A stretch of DNA of 49,260 bases. Source: Thermoplasmata archaeon (GTDB lineage Archaea; Thermoplasmatota; Thermoplasmata; Sysuiplasmatales; Sysuiplasmataceae). The translations under genes and the position numbers were made by a program. Shown piece by piece: positions 6,796-15,171 of this stretch. The stretch lies in contig JAKAVR010000007.1 in NCBI GenBank assembly GCA_021817225.1, positions 1-49,260 on the forward strand, read 5' to 3'. A model generated the notes under the pieces. The model did not search any database. It was not told the origin of the DNA and was given only the letters and a program-made list of their open reading frames with translations. How positions within the stretch are numbered: position 1 is the first letter of the stretch; each line of letters opens with the position of its first letter.

Positions 6796-8082
6796 TCAGT
6801 CTCCTTCCTTCCCTCTGAGCATGCTCAAGAGCAGTGCCGCAGGTATCATCTCTTCCTCATCCGTGCCTCCCCTGAGCCTGTCCAGCAGGGCGGTCACTTG
6901 CGCGGAATGCGAGACATCGTCGTTTCTGCCGCCTGTCTGAGGGTCAAGCGGATTGAAGAGCCTCAGGGGTTCTTTCACCCCTGCACTGCTTCCCATTGCC
7001 GTCAGTGCTGCCTCCGCCGCTTTCTGACCGACAAGCATGCAGGTCGTCATTTTTCCTCCAACAACTGTAACGAGGTTTTCAACTTTCGTTTCATCCCCAA
7101 TTATGCGAAAATCCCTGCTTGCTCTCCTCGCATCTCCGCCGCTGTCGTCCTTCAACAGTGGCCTGAATGAAGCATACGACCTCGTGAATCCCAATTGCGA
7201 CACAAGCGGGACCATGGCGGCCGCCTCCTCCCTCAGGAGCTGCACATCCTCTTCATCGATATCGAAGGAAGCAACATCATAGCTTACCGCCGCCGTCGTC
7301 CCTGCAATCGTCCTGCTTCCGTAGGGGACAAGTATGTCGCCGTCAGAGGGCCTGCGCATCCTGTTCAACACCCTTATAGACAGCCTCCGCGCGACCACCG
7401 ACATCACGCCTGCTGCAGGAAGTGTCTCGATCCTGTTGCCGAGCAATGCCGATGTTTCACCAACCCACGGGCCGGAGCAGTTTATCACAAAATCTGCTTC
7501 CGTCTTCTCGTTAAGGCCGCTCAGCACATTTCTTGTCCGGACTGCCCTGATGCGCCCTCCCTCGAACTCTGCTCCGACCAGTTCAGTGAATGGCAGGAAG
7601 TTGACGCCGAGATTGACAGCAGTCAATATTGAGCAGGCAATGAACATGCCTCCCTTCAGGACATTGTCCTGTACGGAAAGAGAACACCTTGCCGCAGGGT
7701 TCAGGTTATGCTCAATCTTCAGCGTTTCTTCAGAATCGTTGTAGTGGTAGGGGATGGAGCACCTTCCCAGTTCAGTGGCGAGCAGTTCCCCATACGCCTC
7801 CTCTTCCGCATTGAGCGCCACAAAAAGTCCTCCCGTCTGCTCAACACAGTGTGGCGCGGCGCGTAGGATCCGCGACGACTCCTCTCGGCACTCCACAGCT
7901 GAAGCATTGTCAACGACAGCATATCTTGCACCGCTGTGCAGCAGCCCGTGAAATCTCAATGATGTACCTGAGCCGGCCATTCCCCTGTCGATGAGTTTGA
8001 CGCTGAAGCCCCGCCTTGCGAGTTCAATGGATGTGAAGATGCCGCTGGACCCCGCCCCGATTACCAGTATGTTGCCTGCCAT
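6796..8082 (-). CDS. glpA: FAD-dependent glycerol-3-phosphate dehydrogenase (GlpA-like)
   Basis: 428 residues with the DAO-type FAD domain: Rossmann motif ILVIGAGSSGIFTSIELARR near residue 5, the GlpA/GlpD signature GTSLRFHGLLHSGARYAV, the second nucleotide segment DFVINCSGPWVGETSALLG, and C-terminal VTVVGGKMTTCMLVGQKAA. It oxidises sn-glycerol 3-phosphate to dihydroxyacetone phosphate, feeding electrons to a quinone or a partner. It is shorter than bacterial GlpA, lacking most of the C-terminal BFD-like region. No glpB or glpC neighbour is present; the next gene is the CoxG-like protein. Archaeal lipids use glycerol 1-phosphate, so this is probably for glycerol catabolism. A TATA-like GATTTAATTA lies about 39 nt upstream. 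Confidence 0.85.
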   Translation of the reverse strand: MAGNILVIGAGSSGIFTSIELARRGFSVKLIDRGMAGSGTSLRFHGLLHSGARYAVVDNASAVECREESSRILRAAPHCVEQTGGLFVALNAEEEAYGELLATELGRCSIPYHYNDSEETLKIEHNLNPAARCSLSVQDNVLKGGMFIACSILTAVNLGVNFLPFTELVGAEFEGGRIRAVRTRNVLSGLNEKTEADFVINCSGPWVGETSALLGNRIETLPAAGVMSVVARRLSIRVLNRMRRPSDGDILVPYGSRTIAGTTAAVSYDVASFDIDEEDVQLLREEAAAMVPLVSQLGFTRSYASFRPLLKDDSGGDARRASRDFRIIGDETKVENLVTVVGGKMTTCMLVGQKAAEAALTAMGSSAGVKEPLRLFNPLDPQTGGRNDDVSHSAQVTALLDRLRGGTDEEEMIPAALLLSMLRGKEGD

Positions 8083-8190
8083 CTTCTTACTGCCATGAGC
8101 TAGTGCTTGCCTGTAATTAAATCAAGCCATGCCGTTTGGTGGCGCAGGAGGAAACGGAATGCACGCTGGAGGAGTCACTCTTTCCATTCC

Positions 8191-8823
8191 TCATTCAGTC
8201 TGAATCGCAAACTCTATCTCGGCAGTGACATCGCCCACCTTCCTTTCTGCCGAAACCTTTGCAAGCAGTCCTTTGTGAAAGTAATAGTCCACGAGCGGCG
8301 CTGTCTTCTGCCAGAAAGTCTTGATCCGCCCCCTTGTTACCTCCTCGATATCGTCAGTCCTGTGGAAGAGTTCAGCCCCGTCGAGATCACACTTCCCTTC
8401 GACAACAGGTGGATTCTCAAGCTTGTTGTAGACGGCGTTGCACACAGGACACACACGCCTGTTCACTATCCTCTGCACCAGTAACTCCTCCGGAGCGTCA
8501 AAGTAAATCACCCTCTGGATTTCAGTGACACTCTGCAGGAAGTCAGCCTGCTCAATTGTCCGGGGGTACCCGTCTATAATGAAGCCGTCTGGAGTGTTTT
8601 GTATTTTATCTCTGAGTATGGCATTCACAACATCATCGGGGACGAGATCGCCCCTGTCCATGAACTCCTTTGCCTTGAGGCCCAGGGCGGATCCTTTTCC
8701 TATTGCATCCCTCAGGATGTCCCCAGTCGCAATCCTGGCCAGATGGTATTTCTTGGCGATGACGATGGCCTGAGTTCCCTTTCCTGCCCCGGGCGGCCCG
8801 AGAAAGACTAGGCGTGTCTTCAT
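8191..8823 (-). CDS. adk: Adenylate kinase
   Basis: 210 residues. P-loop GPPGAGKGT at residues 9-17, AMP-binding ATGDILRDA, the FIIDGYPRT signature near residue 81 and a long LID domain with zinc ligands C125-x2-C128-x16-C145-x2-D148. Catalyses ATP + AMP to 2 ADP in the cytosol. This is the long, bacterial-like enzyme with a structural zinc site rather than the short trimeric archaeal type. ATG 8823 is chosen over 8838 because a TATA-like ATTATTTAAC lies about 26 nt upstream, predicting a leaderless mRNA. Confidence 0.95.
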   Translation of the reverse strand: MKTRLVFLGPPGAGKGTQAIVIAKKYHLARIATGDILRDAIGKGSALGLKAKEFMDRGDLVPDDVVNAILRDKIQNTPDGFIIDGYPRTIEQADFLQSVTEIQRVIYFDAPEELLVQRIVNRRVCPVCNAVYNKLENPPVVEGKCDLDGAELFHRTDDIEEVTRGRIKTFWQKTAPLVDYYFHKGLLAKVSAERKVGDVTAEIEFAIQTE

Positions 8824-8844
8824 CGCATAGGTGTACATGCTTGA

Positions 8845-8853
8845 GTTAAATAA
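8845..8853 (-). promoter_or_regulatory. TATA-like box of adk
   Basis: TTATTTAAC read on the minus strand, centred 26 nt before ATG 8823; decides the start in favour of the second in-frame ATG. Confidence 0.55.
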
Positions 8854-8913
8854 TCTCTCCCACTCGAGCAGGTTCCCCCTTTATCAGGTCAGTGCAGACT
8901 CCACGGCGCAGGC

Positions 8914-9615
8914 TCACAGGCCAGGCAGTGCAATCAGGTTGAGCAGACTCAGTGACGCGATGGCGGCTATTGGAAGCAAAAGGCATACGAGGTATGCCTT
9001 CACATTCCACCTGATTACCTTCGATCCGTCCAGCGGCGGAACCGGGATCATGTTGAAAACGCCCAGCCACGCATCAAGGAATGCCACACCGGCGAAGAAT
9101 GTTGTCCACAGACCTCCCAGGCTCGAAGTTGCGACTGCAGCTGCCACGAAAACGAATGAGAATGCAGTATTTGTAAGCGGTCCCGCCGCACTTACCAGAC
9201 CGCTCTCCCTCCTTGTGAGGTTTCCTGAAATATAGACGGCCCCCGGGGCGGCAAGGAAGAGGCCGAGGAAGGAAGTGAAGAGGCCAAGAAGCAGGCCGAA
9301 AAAGGAGTATCTGAATTCGGCCCACGCCCCGAATTTCTGAGCATAGTACTTGTGCATGAGCTCATGAAGAAGGAATCCGGTCAGGACGGAGACAACCGAT
9401 ATTAGCAGGGCGAGCGGTATCTGCGTCATCAGCCCGCCATGTAATGTGAAAAATACCATGAAGGCAGCCACAAGCACCGCAAACGCGACAGCTATGTGCC
9501 TTTCCTCGAGCCTGCTGAAGCTTATCATTCCCCTCGGGATATAATTGTAGGGCGACGAGCGATACTTATCCCCGCCCTTGTCGAAATCAACTCTGTACGG
9601 GCCGCTTTTTGACAT
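8914..9615 (-). CDS. M50-family membrane metalloprotease
   Basis: 233 residues with about six membrane segments. The zinc site is HELMH (H84, E85, H88) inside FLLHELMHKYYAQKFGAWAE, and the third ligand motif is VPPLDGSKV, equivalent to the LDG motif of site-2 proteases. Such enzymes cut transmembrane substrates inside the membrane. The compact form without PDZ or CBS domains is common in archaea. ATG 9615 is preferred to 9642 because the TATA-like CATAAAATAG at about 9642-9651 would overlap the upstream start. Substrate unknown. Confidence 0.85.
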   Translation of the reverse strand: MSKSGPYRVDFDKGGDKYRSSPYNYIPRGMISFSRLEERHIAVAFAVLVAAFMVFFTLHGGLMTQIPLALLISVVSVLTGFLLHELMHKYYAQKFGAWAEFRYSFFGLLLGLFTSFLGLFLAAPGAVYISGNLTRRESGLVSAAGPLTNTAFSFVFVAAAVATSSLGGLWTTFFAGVAFLDAWLGVFNMIPVPPLDGSKVIRWNVKAYLVCLLLPIAAIASLSLLNLIALPGL

Positions 9616-9663
9616 TTCCGGGCCGTACCATTGAAGATACAACTATTTTATGTTTGACGATTT

Positions 9664-10053
9664 TCAGTACTGCTCAGACACGGTATAGCGAATTGTCGCC
9701 TTCTGGAGTGCGGAAGTGAAAGTTATTGTCAATGTGGAGGGAAGTACAGGAAGCGCTATCCTGCCGCTCGTTCCAAGATGGGTGCTTGTGAAATTCTGCT
9801 GGGCGAATGTGTAATAGACTGTTATTGCAATGGCGGCTGTCGAATTGTACGTGATGGTGAGGTAGCCCGAAAACCTTATTCCGAAATGCACCGCCGAGCT
9901 TGAAAGCGGACCTACCGTGACAGCCTGATTGTCTGCCATCGTCGAAATGAGCCCCATGTTTGCCACGGTGGCAAGATAGACTGCTGCAACAACAAGTATG
10001 ACTACGGCTGCTGTAAGAACAGACGCGAGGATTTTCCATCCCTTTATCGACAT
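9664..10053 (-). CDS. Membrane-anchored secreted-type hypothetical protein
   Basis: 129 residues from ATG 10053. A single N-terminal membrane segment (ILASVLTAAVVILVVAAVYL) is followed by a Ser/Thr/Val-rich region of predicted beta strands (VHFGIRFSGYLTITYNSTAA, LPVLPSTLTITFTSALQK) that would lie outside the cell. This layout resembles pilin-like or archaeal surface proteins, but no type III signal-peptidase motif is evident. Function unknown. It lies upstream of the M50 protease gene on the same strand. Confidence 0.55.
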   Translation of the reverse strand: MSIKGWKILASVLTAAVVILVVAAVYLATVANMGLISTMADNQAVTVGPLSSSAVHFGIRFSGYLTITYNSTAAIAITVYYTFAQQNFTSTHLGTSGRIALPVLPSTLTITFTSALQKATIRYTVSEQY

Positions 10054-10233
10054 TTTCTGAGTCTCCTTCCGGTTCCCGCCTATCATGTTCCGCTTCTGTG
10101 CTCCCGGGCGGGCCCGGCAGTTCGATTAACCACGCATCTGACTAATATCAGTTGCTAATCGAATCACCTGTGAAGATCACGGCCGGTCATTCGGATGCTC
10201 ATCGAGCCGGCTTCGCCGAACTCACGGAAATAG

Positions 10234-10240
10234 TTTAAAT
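10234..10240 (+). promoter_or_regulatory. TATA-like box of the DNA polymerase IV gene
   Basis: TTTAAAT centred 24 nt before GTG 10261, so the transcript should be leaderless and start at the GTG. Confidence 0.5.
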
Positions 10241-10260
10241 TCACAATATGATTAAACGTC

Positions 10261-11343
10261 GTGCCCGAACGAACTATATTGCACGTCGATTTGGACTATT
10301 TTTACGCCCAGTGCGAGGAGATCCGAAATCCTTCGTTGAAGGGACGGCCAGTCGCCGTCTGCATCTATTCGGGAAGAACGGAGGACAGCGGAGCAGTGTC
10401 AACCTCAAACTATGAAGCGCGCAAGCTTGGGATAAAGTCGGGCATGCCGATCGCCTTTGCAAAGAGGAATGCCTCGGCCGATACGGTGTTTCTCAGGGCC
10501 GATCTCGGCCACTACGATACTGTTTCCGAGAGGATCATGAACTTTCTGCATACTTTCAGTCCGGTGATGGAGCAGGCAAGCATCGACGAGGCGTACCTCG
10601 ACCTGACAGGCATTGTTTCTTCATTCGGCGATGCCGCAGATGCGGCCAGGCGCATAAAGGAGGGACTGCTTGCAGGCGAGGGACTGACCTGTTCCATCGG
10701 GATTGGGCCGAACAAGCTCATCGCAAAGATGGCAGCCGGCGTGAACAAGCCGGATGGCCTGACCGTCATAAGGGATGATCAGGTGGAGGATTTCCTGTCG
10801 CCTATGCCCGTCGGCAGGCTTTTTGGCGTCGGAAAGGTCACGGAGAAGAAGCTCAACGAAGAGGGAATTGAAACAATAGGGCAGCTCAGGGATCGGACCG
10901 CTCCAGATACAAGAAGAATGTTCGGTTCGGGGATGGGAGGCTGGCTTTACAATGCGTCCAGGGGAATTGACGAGGAACCCGTAATGGAGAGGAAGCGTGA
11001 GCAGTATGGCAGAATTGTCACGCTCAAGGAGGACACCAGGGATTCAGGCATCCTGCTCGAAGGCGCGCGAACTCTTCTTCAGGATGTTGTTGAGATGGTC
11101 AGGAAAGACGGGCAGGCGTTCAAGACTGTCACCTTCATAGGCATAATGGATGACCTCTCCACAAGGACAAAGAACAGGAGCATGCAGGAATACACAGACG
11201 AACTCGAACCATGCATGAGGATGATGCCCCAGCTGATAGACGAATTCCTGAGCGAGCACTCCAGGAGCATCAGGCGGATGGGTGTGAAGGTCTCCAACCT
11301 GGGGGAGAAAAAGGGGCAGAAGATGCTCTCGGATTTCATGTGA
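10261..11343 (+). CDS. dpo4: Y-family DNA polymerase IV (Dpo4/Dbh)
   Basis: 360 residues, GTG start. Metal-binding Asp in HVDLDYFYAQ (D10), catalytic SIDEAYLD (D109, E110), the steric-gate region around residue 15, and helix-hairpin-helix KLIAKMAAGVNKPDGLTV followed by the thumb segment FGVGKVTEKKLNEEGIETIG. The little-finger domain covers about residues 240-345. The extreme C-terminus QKMLSDFM fits a PCNA-interacting peptide (Q-x-x-L-x-x-F). It copies past damaged template bases with low fidelity, tethered to PCNA. Full length for the family. Confidence 0.95.
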   Translation: MPERTILHVDLDYFYAQCEEIRNPSLKGRPVAVCIYSGRTEDSGAVSTSNYEARKLGIKSGMPIAFAKRNASADTVFLRADLGHYDTVSERIMNFLHTFSPVMEQASIDEAYLDLTGIVSSFGDAADAARRIKEGLLAGEGLTCSIGIGPNKLIAKMAAGVNKPDGLTVIRDDQVEDFLSPMPVGRLFGVGKVTEKKLNEEGIETIGQLRDRTAPDTRRMFGSGMGGWLYNASRGIDEEPVMERKREQYGRIVTLKEDTRDSGILLEGARTLLQDVVEMVRKDGQAFKTVTFIGIMDDLSTRTKNRSMQEYTDELEPCMRMMPQLIDEFLSEHSRSIRRMGVKVSNLGEKKGQKMLSDFM

Positions 11344-11362
11344 TCTGTCTGGTGGTTATGCC

Positions 11363-12064
11363 TTGGTACAGTTCTTCTTTCCGGTAATCGCGGTGCTTTC
11401 CTTCGGCCCCGCCCTTCTTCTCCTCTACATTTCACTCTCCAGGTACACCTGGCCGAGGACGGACAAGCCTTATTTTGACGACAGGTGGATTTTCGGCCTG
11501 CTTGCCGTCGGCATCATAGTCGGTGCAGTCTTCGCTTACATCGAGGAGCTGACCGCCGTCGGGGGCGGGATTGTCTTCGTTGTGCTCTTCGTTGCGATAC
11601 AGCAGCTCCTTGTGCTCGTGATACTCAACTACCCGAGGGTGAGGAGAAAGGGCTCCGGAAGATTTTACGGCTACTCCCTGGGAACATCCATGGCCGCGGG
11701 TGTTGCGCTTGGAGAATACGGCATAGTCTTTTCGGGGGCTGCTTCGTTCAACATACCGACGCTGCTTGTCCTGATAGTCTATACTTTCGGCATTGAACTG
11801 CTCGGCGGGGCGACAGGTTCCATCATAGGCTACGGCATAGAGAGCGGAACGGCCTCAAGGGGCACTGCATACGCCATTCTGCTGCAGGCGGTATTCAATG
11901 TCATCATGATCCCCGTGTTTTCATTTCGCCCCTCGGCGCTCACAATGCTTTTCGACATTTCGGCCCTTGCAGTCTCAGTCGCTGTTTACCTGGCTGTCCT
12001 GACCCGTCTGCTGCCGAGGGAACTGATCGCGCCTGGTGCCGCAAGAAGCAAGAGACTCATGTGA
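11363..12064 (+). CDS. Polytopic membrane protein, PrsW-like appearance
   Basis: 233 residues with about seven hydrophobic segments. It starts at TTG 11363 with a GGTGG stretch about 10 nt upstream as a possible ribosome-binding site. Glu residues sit in membrane segments (FAYIEELTAVGGGIVFVVLF, ALGEYGIVFSGAASF), which recalls PrsW-type or CPBP-like membrane proteases, but the conserved EExxK and HxxxD motifs are not evident. I leave the function open. It follows the polymerase gene by 19 nt and may be co-transcribed. Confidence 0.6.
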   Translation: MVQFFFPVIAVLSFGPALLLLYISLSRYTWPRTDKPYFDDRWIFGLLAVGIIVGAVFAYIEELTAVGGGIVFVVLFVAIQQLLVLVILNYPRVRRKGSGRFYGYSLGTSMAAGVALGEYGIVFSGAASFNIPTLLVLIVYTFGIELLGGATGSIIGYGIESGTASRGTAYAILLQAVFNVIMIPVFSFRPSALTMLFDISALAVSVAVYLAVLTRLLPRELIAPGAARSKRLM

Positions 12065-12065
12065 T

Positions 12066-12512
12066 TTACCTGACGACACGGAGGACACCCTTCGCCGAGG
12101 AATATACTGCGCCCGCTTCCACGAGCTTCATAATCCTTGTCTCCGCCTGTTCCGGGCTTATGCCGAGGAAGGCCGCAAATTCATCAATGCCGAAACTGTC
12201 GTGCGATGATAGAAAATCGTCCATGCTCCTCCTGGCAGCCTGCCTGCCTGCCACCTGCCTGGCGGCTCCGCCCTGTTTCCTCGCCTTCTCAACCGCCCCG
12301 GGAGAGAGCTGATGCGGTTTCATTCCCGCGTTTATGATGAAGAGGGCGGTCCTTGCGGCTCCGGCATCCTCCCCTTCGTAGTGCTTCAGTGCCTTTGAGA
12401 TGATTATTGTCTTGCCGCAATGCGAACATTTTGTCCTTGCGACACCTGATTGTGCAGCCTTTCCAAAACCGCACGAGGGGCAGGCGACTACAATCAAGCT
12501 GCCTCCATTCAA
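12066..12512 (-). CDS. Zinc-ribbon plus winged-helix protein
   Basis: 148 residues starting at TTG 12512, directly after the TGA of the arginine decarboxylase gene. Residues 9-36 form a zinc ribbon (VACPSCGFGKA and TKCSHCGKTIIIS). The C-terminal 55 residues (FLSSHDSFGIDEFAAFLGIS, then RIMKLVEAGAVYSSAKGVLR) look like a winged helix. The middle is basic. This composition is conserved in several archaea without known function, possibly as a DNA- or RNA-binding factor. It is probably co-transcribed and translationally coupled with the decarboxylase. Confidence 0.7.
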   Translation of the reverse strand: MNGGSLIVVACPSCGFGKAAQSGVARTKCSHCGKTIIISKALKHYEGEDAGAARTALFIINAGMKPHQLSPGAVEKARKQGGAARQVAGRQAARRSMDDFLSSHDSFGIDEFAAFLGISPEQAETRIMKLVEAGAVYSSAKGVLRVVR

Positions 12513-12983
12513 TCAGTCGAATGAGAAGACAACGGATGCAAGACACGCACCGTAGTGGTCAAGCGGTATGTCAAGCTCCTCGGTAACATAGTAGATCTTC
12601 TTGAACTTGATACGCCTCAGTTTCGACATCTCGTCCATTTTCCATTCGAGTATCTGGTTGAGGTTCTTCTGCGTGCCGTACATGTGCCCTTCTGCAACGT
12701 ATCCTCCCTGCCCGTCCGCCCTGAAGCCGTACGCGATACCCGCCGAAATCGTCTCGCCCTCCCCTCCACGCATCTGGGCGAGGACGCAGTGTGTCACCAT
12801 CCCCCTTGGCAGATTCTTCTTCGCAACCTTCTTTACTCCTACCGGCAGAACGGAAGAGACAGAAACCAGGTTCTGTTCGCCTATGCCCGCGAGTATGAGT
12901 GCCTGGTCAAATGCATTCAGATCCGAAACCTTGCTTATTGCCTTGCCAGATGTCACGAAGAACCTGGTGGGAACTGGAAACAT
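12513..12983 (-). CDS. pdaD: Pyruvoyl-dependent arginine decarboxylase
   Basis: 156 residues, typical of PvlArgDC. The self-cleavage site is S43-S44 within NLVSVSSVLPVG; cleavage leaves an N-terminal pyruvoyl group on the larger chain. Downstream conserved pieces include HCVLAQMRGGEGETISAGIA with the essential Glu, and the EGHMYGT segment. It converts arginine to agmatine, used for polyamines and, in archaea, for agmatidine in tRNA-Ile2. ATG 12983 is about 28 nt after TATA-like GCTTAAAGG, so it has its own leaderless promoter inside the end of lipB. Confidence 0.92.
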   Translation of the reverse strand: MFPVPTRFFVTSGKAISKVSDLNAFDQALILAGIGEQNLVSVSSVLPVGVKKVAKKNLPRGMVTHCVLAQMRGGEGETISAGIAYGFRADGQGGYVAEGHMYGTQKNLNQILEWKMDEMSKLRRIKFKKIYYVTEELDIPLDHYGACLASVVFSFD

Positions 12984-13007
12984 ATTAAGTGCATTGGCGA
13001 GCTGCCT

Positions 13008-13769
13008 TTAAGCCTTTCTCCGATATGCGCTTCTGAGCAGTGATTCCTGCGCCATTGCACCATGCGCCGAATCCACTCCGCCGGAAATGCTGTCAAGCGT
13101 GGTGCGCTCCGCGTCGAAATCAAATGATTCCATGAAGGCTGAAACGAAGTCATGCCTGAACTCATCAATGTCAACCCTCCTTCCCAGGATTCGCTTCGCA
13201 GATGTCATTGTTGAGGCACTCATTCCGCATGGGTTGATGTACTCGAAACCATCCAGCTCATTGTTCAGGTTTATCGCTATGCCGTGGAAGGTGACCCACC
13301 GCTTCACAGCTATCCCGAGGGAAGCGATTTTCTTGCCGCCCACCCAGACACCGACAGGGTCGAACCTGCCCTCGCTCTCAATTCCCAGCCTCCCGAGCGC
13401 GGACACGGCTGCGCCCATCACCCTTGAGACAAGAGTCCTTATCCCCGTCCCGTTTTCGTATATGTTCAGTATCGGGTATGCCACAAGTTGCCCAGGGCAG
13501 TGGTAGGTGCCTTCGCCTCCCCTCTCTATCTGGAAGACGGGGACAGGCAGGTCAGGGAGAGCGTCCCTGTATCCACGGCCGAAAGTGATGACAGGGTTGT
13601 GCTCGGTGAGAATAAGAGTGTCGCAGATTGCCGAATTCTGCCTCATTACAAGGAGTCTTCTCTGCACTTCAAGGCACGTTCCGTAGTCCGTGAGGCCAAG
13701 ATCCAGCACATTGCACCTCCTGCTGATGTGTTCCGCGGATGTTCCTGATGCTGTGCGATCGGGGCGCAT
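13008..13769 (-). CDS. lipB: Octanoyl-[carrier protein]:protein octanoyltransferase
   Basis: 253 residues. Carries the LipB signatures RGGEGTYHCPGQLVAYP (residues 83-99), VGGKKIASLGIAVKRWVTFH with catalytic Lys147, and NPCGM with nucleophile Cys181. It moves octanoate from acyl carrier protein (or another donor) onto the lipoyl-domain lysine, the first step of de novo lipoylation. It lies 4 nt after lpd, in the operon that also encodes its E2 target and lipA. The N-terminal 18 residues and the last 25 are extensions of unclear meaning. Confidence 0.93.
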   Translation of the reverse strand: MRPDRTASGTSAEHISRRCNVLDLGLTDYGTCLEVQRRLLVMRQNSAICDTLILTEHNPVITFGRGYRDALPDLPVPVFQIERGGEGTYHCPGQLVAYPILNIYENGTGIRTLVSRVMGAAVSALGRLGIESEGRFDPVGVWVGGKKIASLGIAVKRWVTFHGIAINLNNELDGFEYINPCGMSASTMTSAKRILGRRVDIDEFRHDFVSAFMESFDFDAERTTLDSISGGVDSAHGAMAQESLLRSAYRRKA

Positions 13770-13773
13770 TCAG

Positions 13774-15171
13774 TCACCTTACTATGAAGTGCGTCGCTCT
13801 CTTGTTCGCTGCTTCTGCCGCCTCCATCACCGCTTCAGGCAGGGTGGGATGCGGGTGCACCGTGAGAGCAATGTCGTCCAGCGTGGCTCCCATCTCAATC
13901 GCGAGCGCAACCTCGCTTATGAGTTCGGACGAGTCCTTGCCGACTATCTGGCATCCTACAACAGTCTCATCGTCTTCCCTTGCCACGATCTTCACAAAAC
14001 CCTCGTTTTCTCCAAAGGTCGTTGCCCTGCCTGATGCAGAAAACGGGAACTTGCCCACCTTCACCCTGATCCCCCGGGCCTCCGCTTCCGACTGGGTAAG
14101 GCCAACGGCGGCTATCTCCGGATCGGTGAACACTGCGTATGGCATCGCCTTCTGCTCCATTGCAGACTGCTGCCCCGCAATTACTTCAGCGGCCACCTTG
14201 CCCATTGCAGTCGCCCTGTGCGCAAGAAACGGCGCCCCTGTTACGTCACCAACTGCAAAGATCCAGTCAGCGTTTGTCCTGCACTGCTCGTCCGTGATTA
14301 TGAAACCCTTCCCGTCCACCGCAACCCCCGCGCTTTCCAGTCCGAGTCCTTCGGTGGATGCCTTCTTCCCGACGCTCACAAGGATGAGGTCGCTCTCGAT
14401 GACAGATTGTGTTCCGTCCTCTGACTTCACGGTTGAAACAAGCGCGCTTCCTTTCGTCTCTGCCTTCTCAACCACTGACCTGGTTCGGATCTCCAGTCCG
14501 AGCGCCTTGAGCCTGCGATCTACCACCCTCATTATCTCCTGCTCGGTCCCCGGCATGACCTGCGGCATCATTTCGACAACAGAGACCCTTGTTCCGAGCT
14601 TCGCCATCGCCACGCCCATTTCCAGCCCTATGTAGCCTCCTCCCACAACAAGCATCCTGCCGGGCAGCTTTTCAATTGAAAGCAAATCCCTGACATTGAT
14701 TATCTTCTTGTGGTCGAACTTCAGCGACGGGAGCTCGATGAACTTCGAGCCGGTGGCAATCACTGCAAAATCGCACCCTATTGTTTCGCCTGCTGCTTCC
14801 ACAAGCCCCCTGCCTGCAATCCTGCCCCTGCCCCTGAATATCCTCACTCCGTTTCCCTTCAGGAGTGTTTCAACTCCCCTGGTCATCTTTGAAACGACTG
14901 ATTTCTTGAACTCCTGTATTCCCTTCATGCTGGGCGATGGCGGGCTGCCATCGAAAATTCCCTTGCCTGATGCTTCGACGGTCCTGTGGTAGAGGTCTGA
15001 AATCTGTATGATTGCCTTTGACGGAATGCACCCGAAATTCAGGCATTCACCACCCAGTTCCTCTTCTTCCACAATGGCCACCTTCTTCCCGAGCTGGCCC
15101 AGCCTGATGGCGCACGGATACCCGCCCGGTCCCGCGCCTATTATTACCGCATCGAACCTCTCCATAATCAT
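13774..15171 (-). CDS. lpdA: Dihydrolipoamide dehydrogenase (E3)
   Basis: 465 residues. FAD motif AVIIGAGPGGYPCAIRLG, redox disulfide C43/C48 in GGECLNFGCIPSKA, NAD-binding MLVVGGGYIGLEMGVAMA, second FAD motif WIFAVGDVTGAPFLAHRA and the C-terminal catalytic HPHPTLPEAVMEAAE. It reoxidises dihydrolipoyl-E2 with NAD+. GGEC replaces the common GGTC, a small variation. The start overlaps the end of the E2 gene by 4 nt (ATGA), so translation is coupled. Confidence 0.95.
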   Translation of the reverse strand: MIMERFDAVIIGAGPGGYPCAIRLGQLGKKVAIVEEEELGGECLNFGCIPSKAIIQISDLYHRTVEASGKGIFDGSPPSPSMKGIQEFKKSVVSKMTRGVETLLKGNGVRIFRGRGRIAGRGLVEAAGETIGCDFAVIATGSKFIELPSLKFDHKKIINVRDLLSIEKLPGRMLVVGGGYIGLEMGVAMAKLGTRVSVVEMMPQVMPGTEQEIMRVVDRRLKALGLEIRTRSVVEKAETKGSALVSTVKSEDGTQSVIESDLILVSVGKKASTEGLGLESAGVAVDGKGFIITDEQCRTNADWIFAVGDVTGAPFLAHRATAMGKVAAEVIAGQQSAMEQKAMPYAVFTDPEIAAVGLTQSEAEARGIRVKVGKFPFSASGRATTFGENEGFVKIVAREDDETVVGCQIVGKDSSELISEVALAIEMGATLDDIALTVHPHPTLPEAVMEAAEAANKRATHFIVR

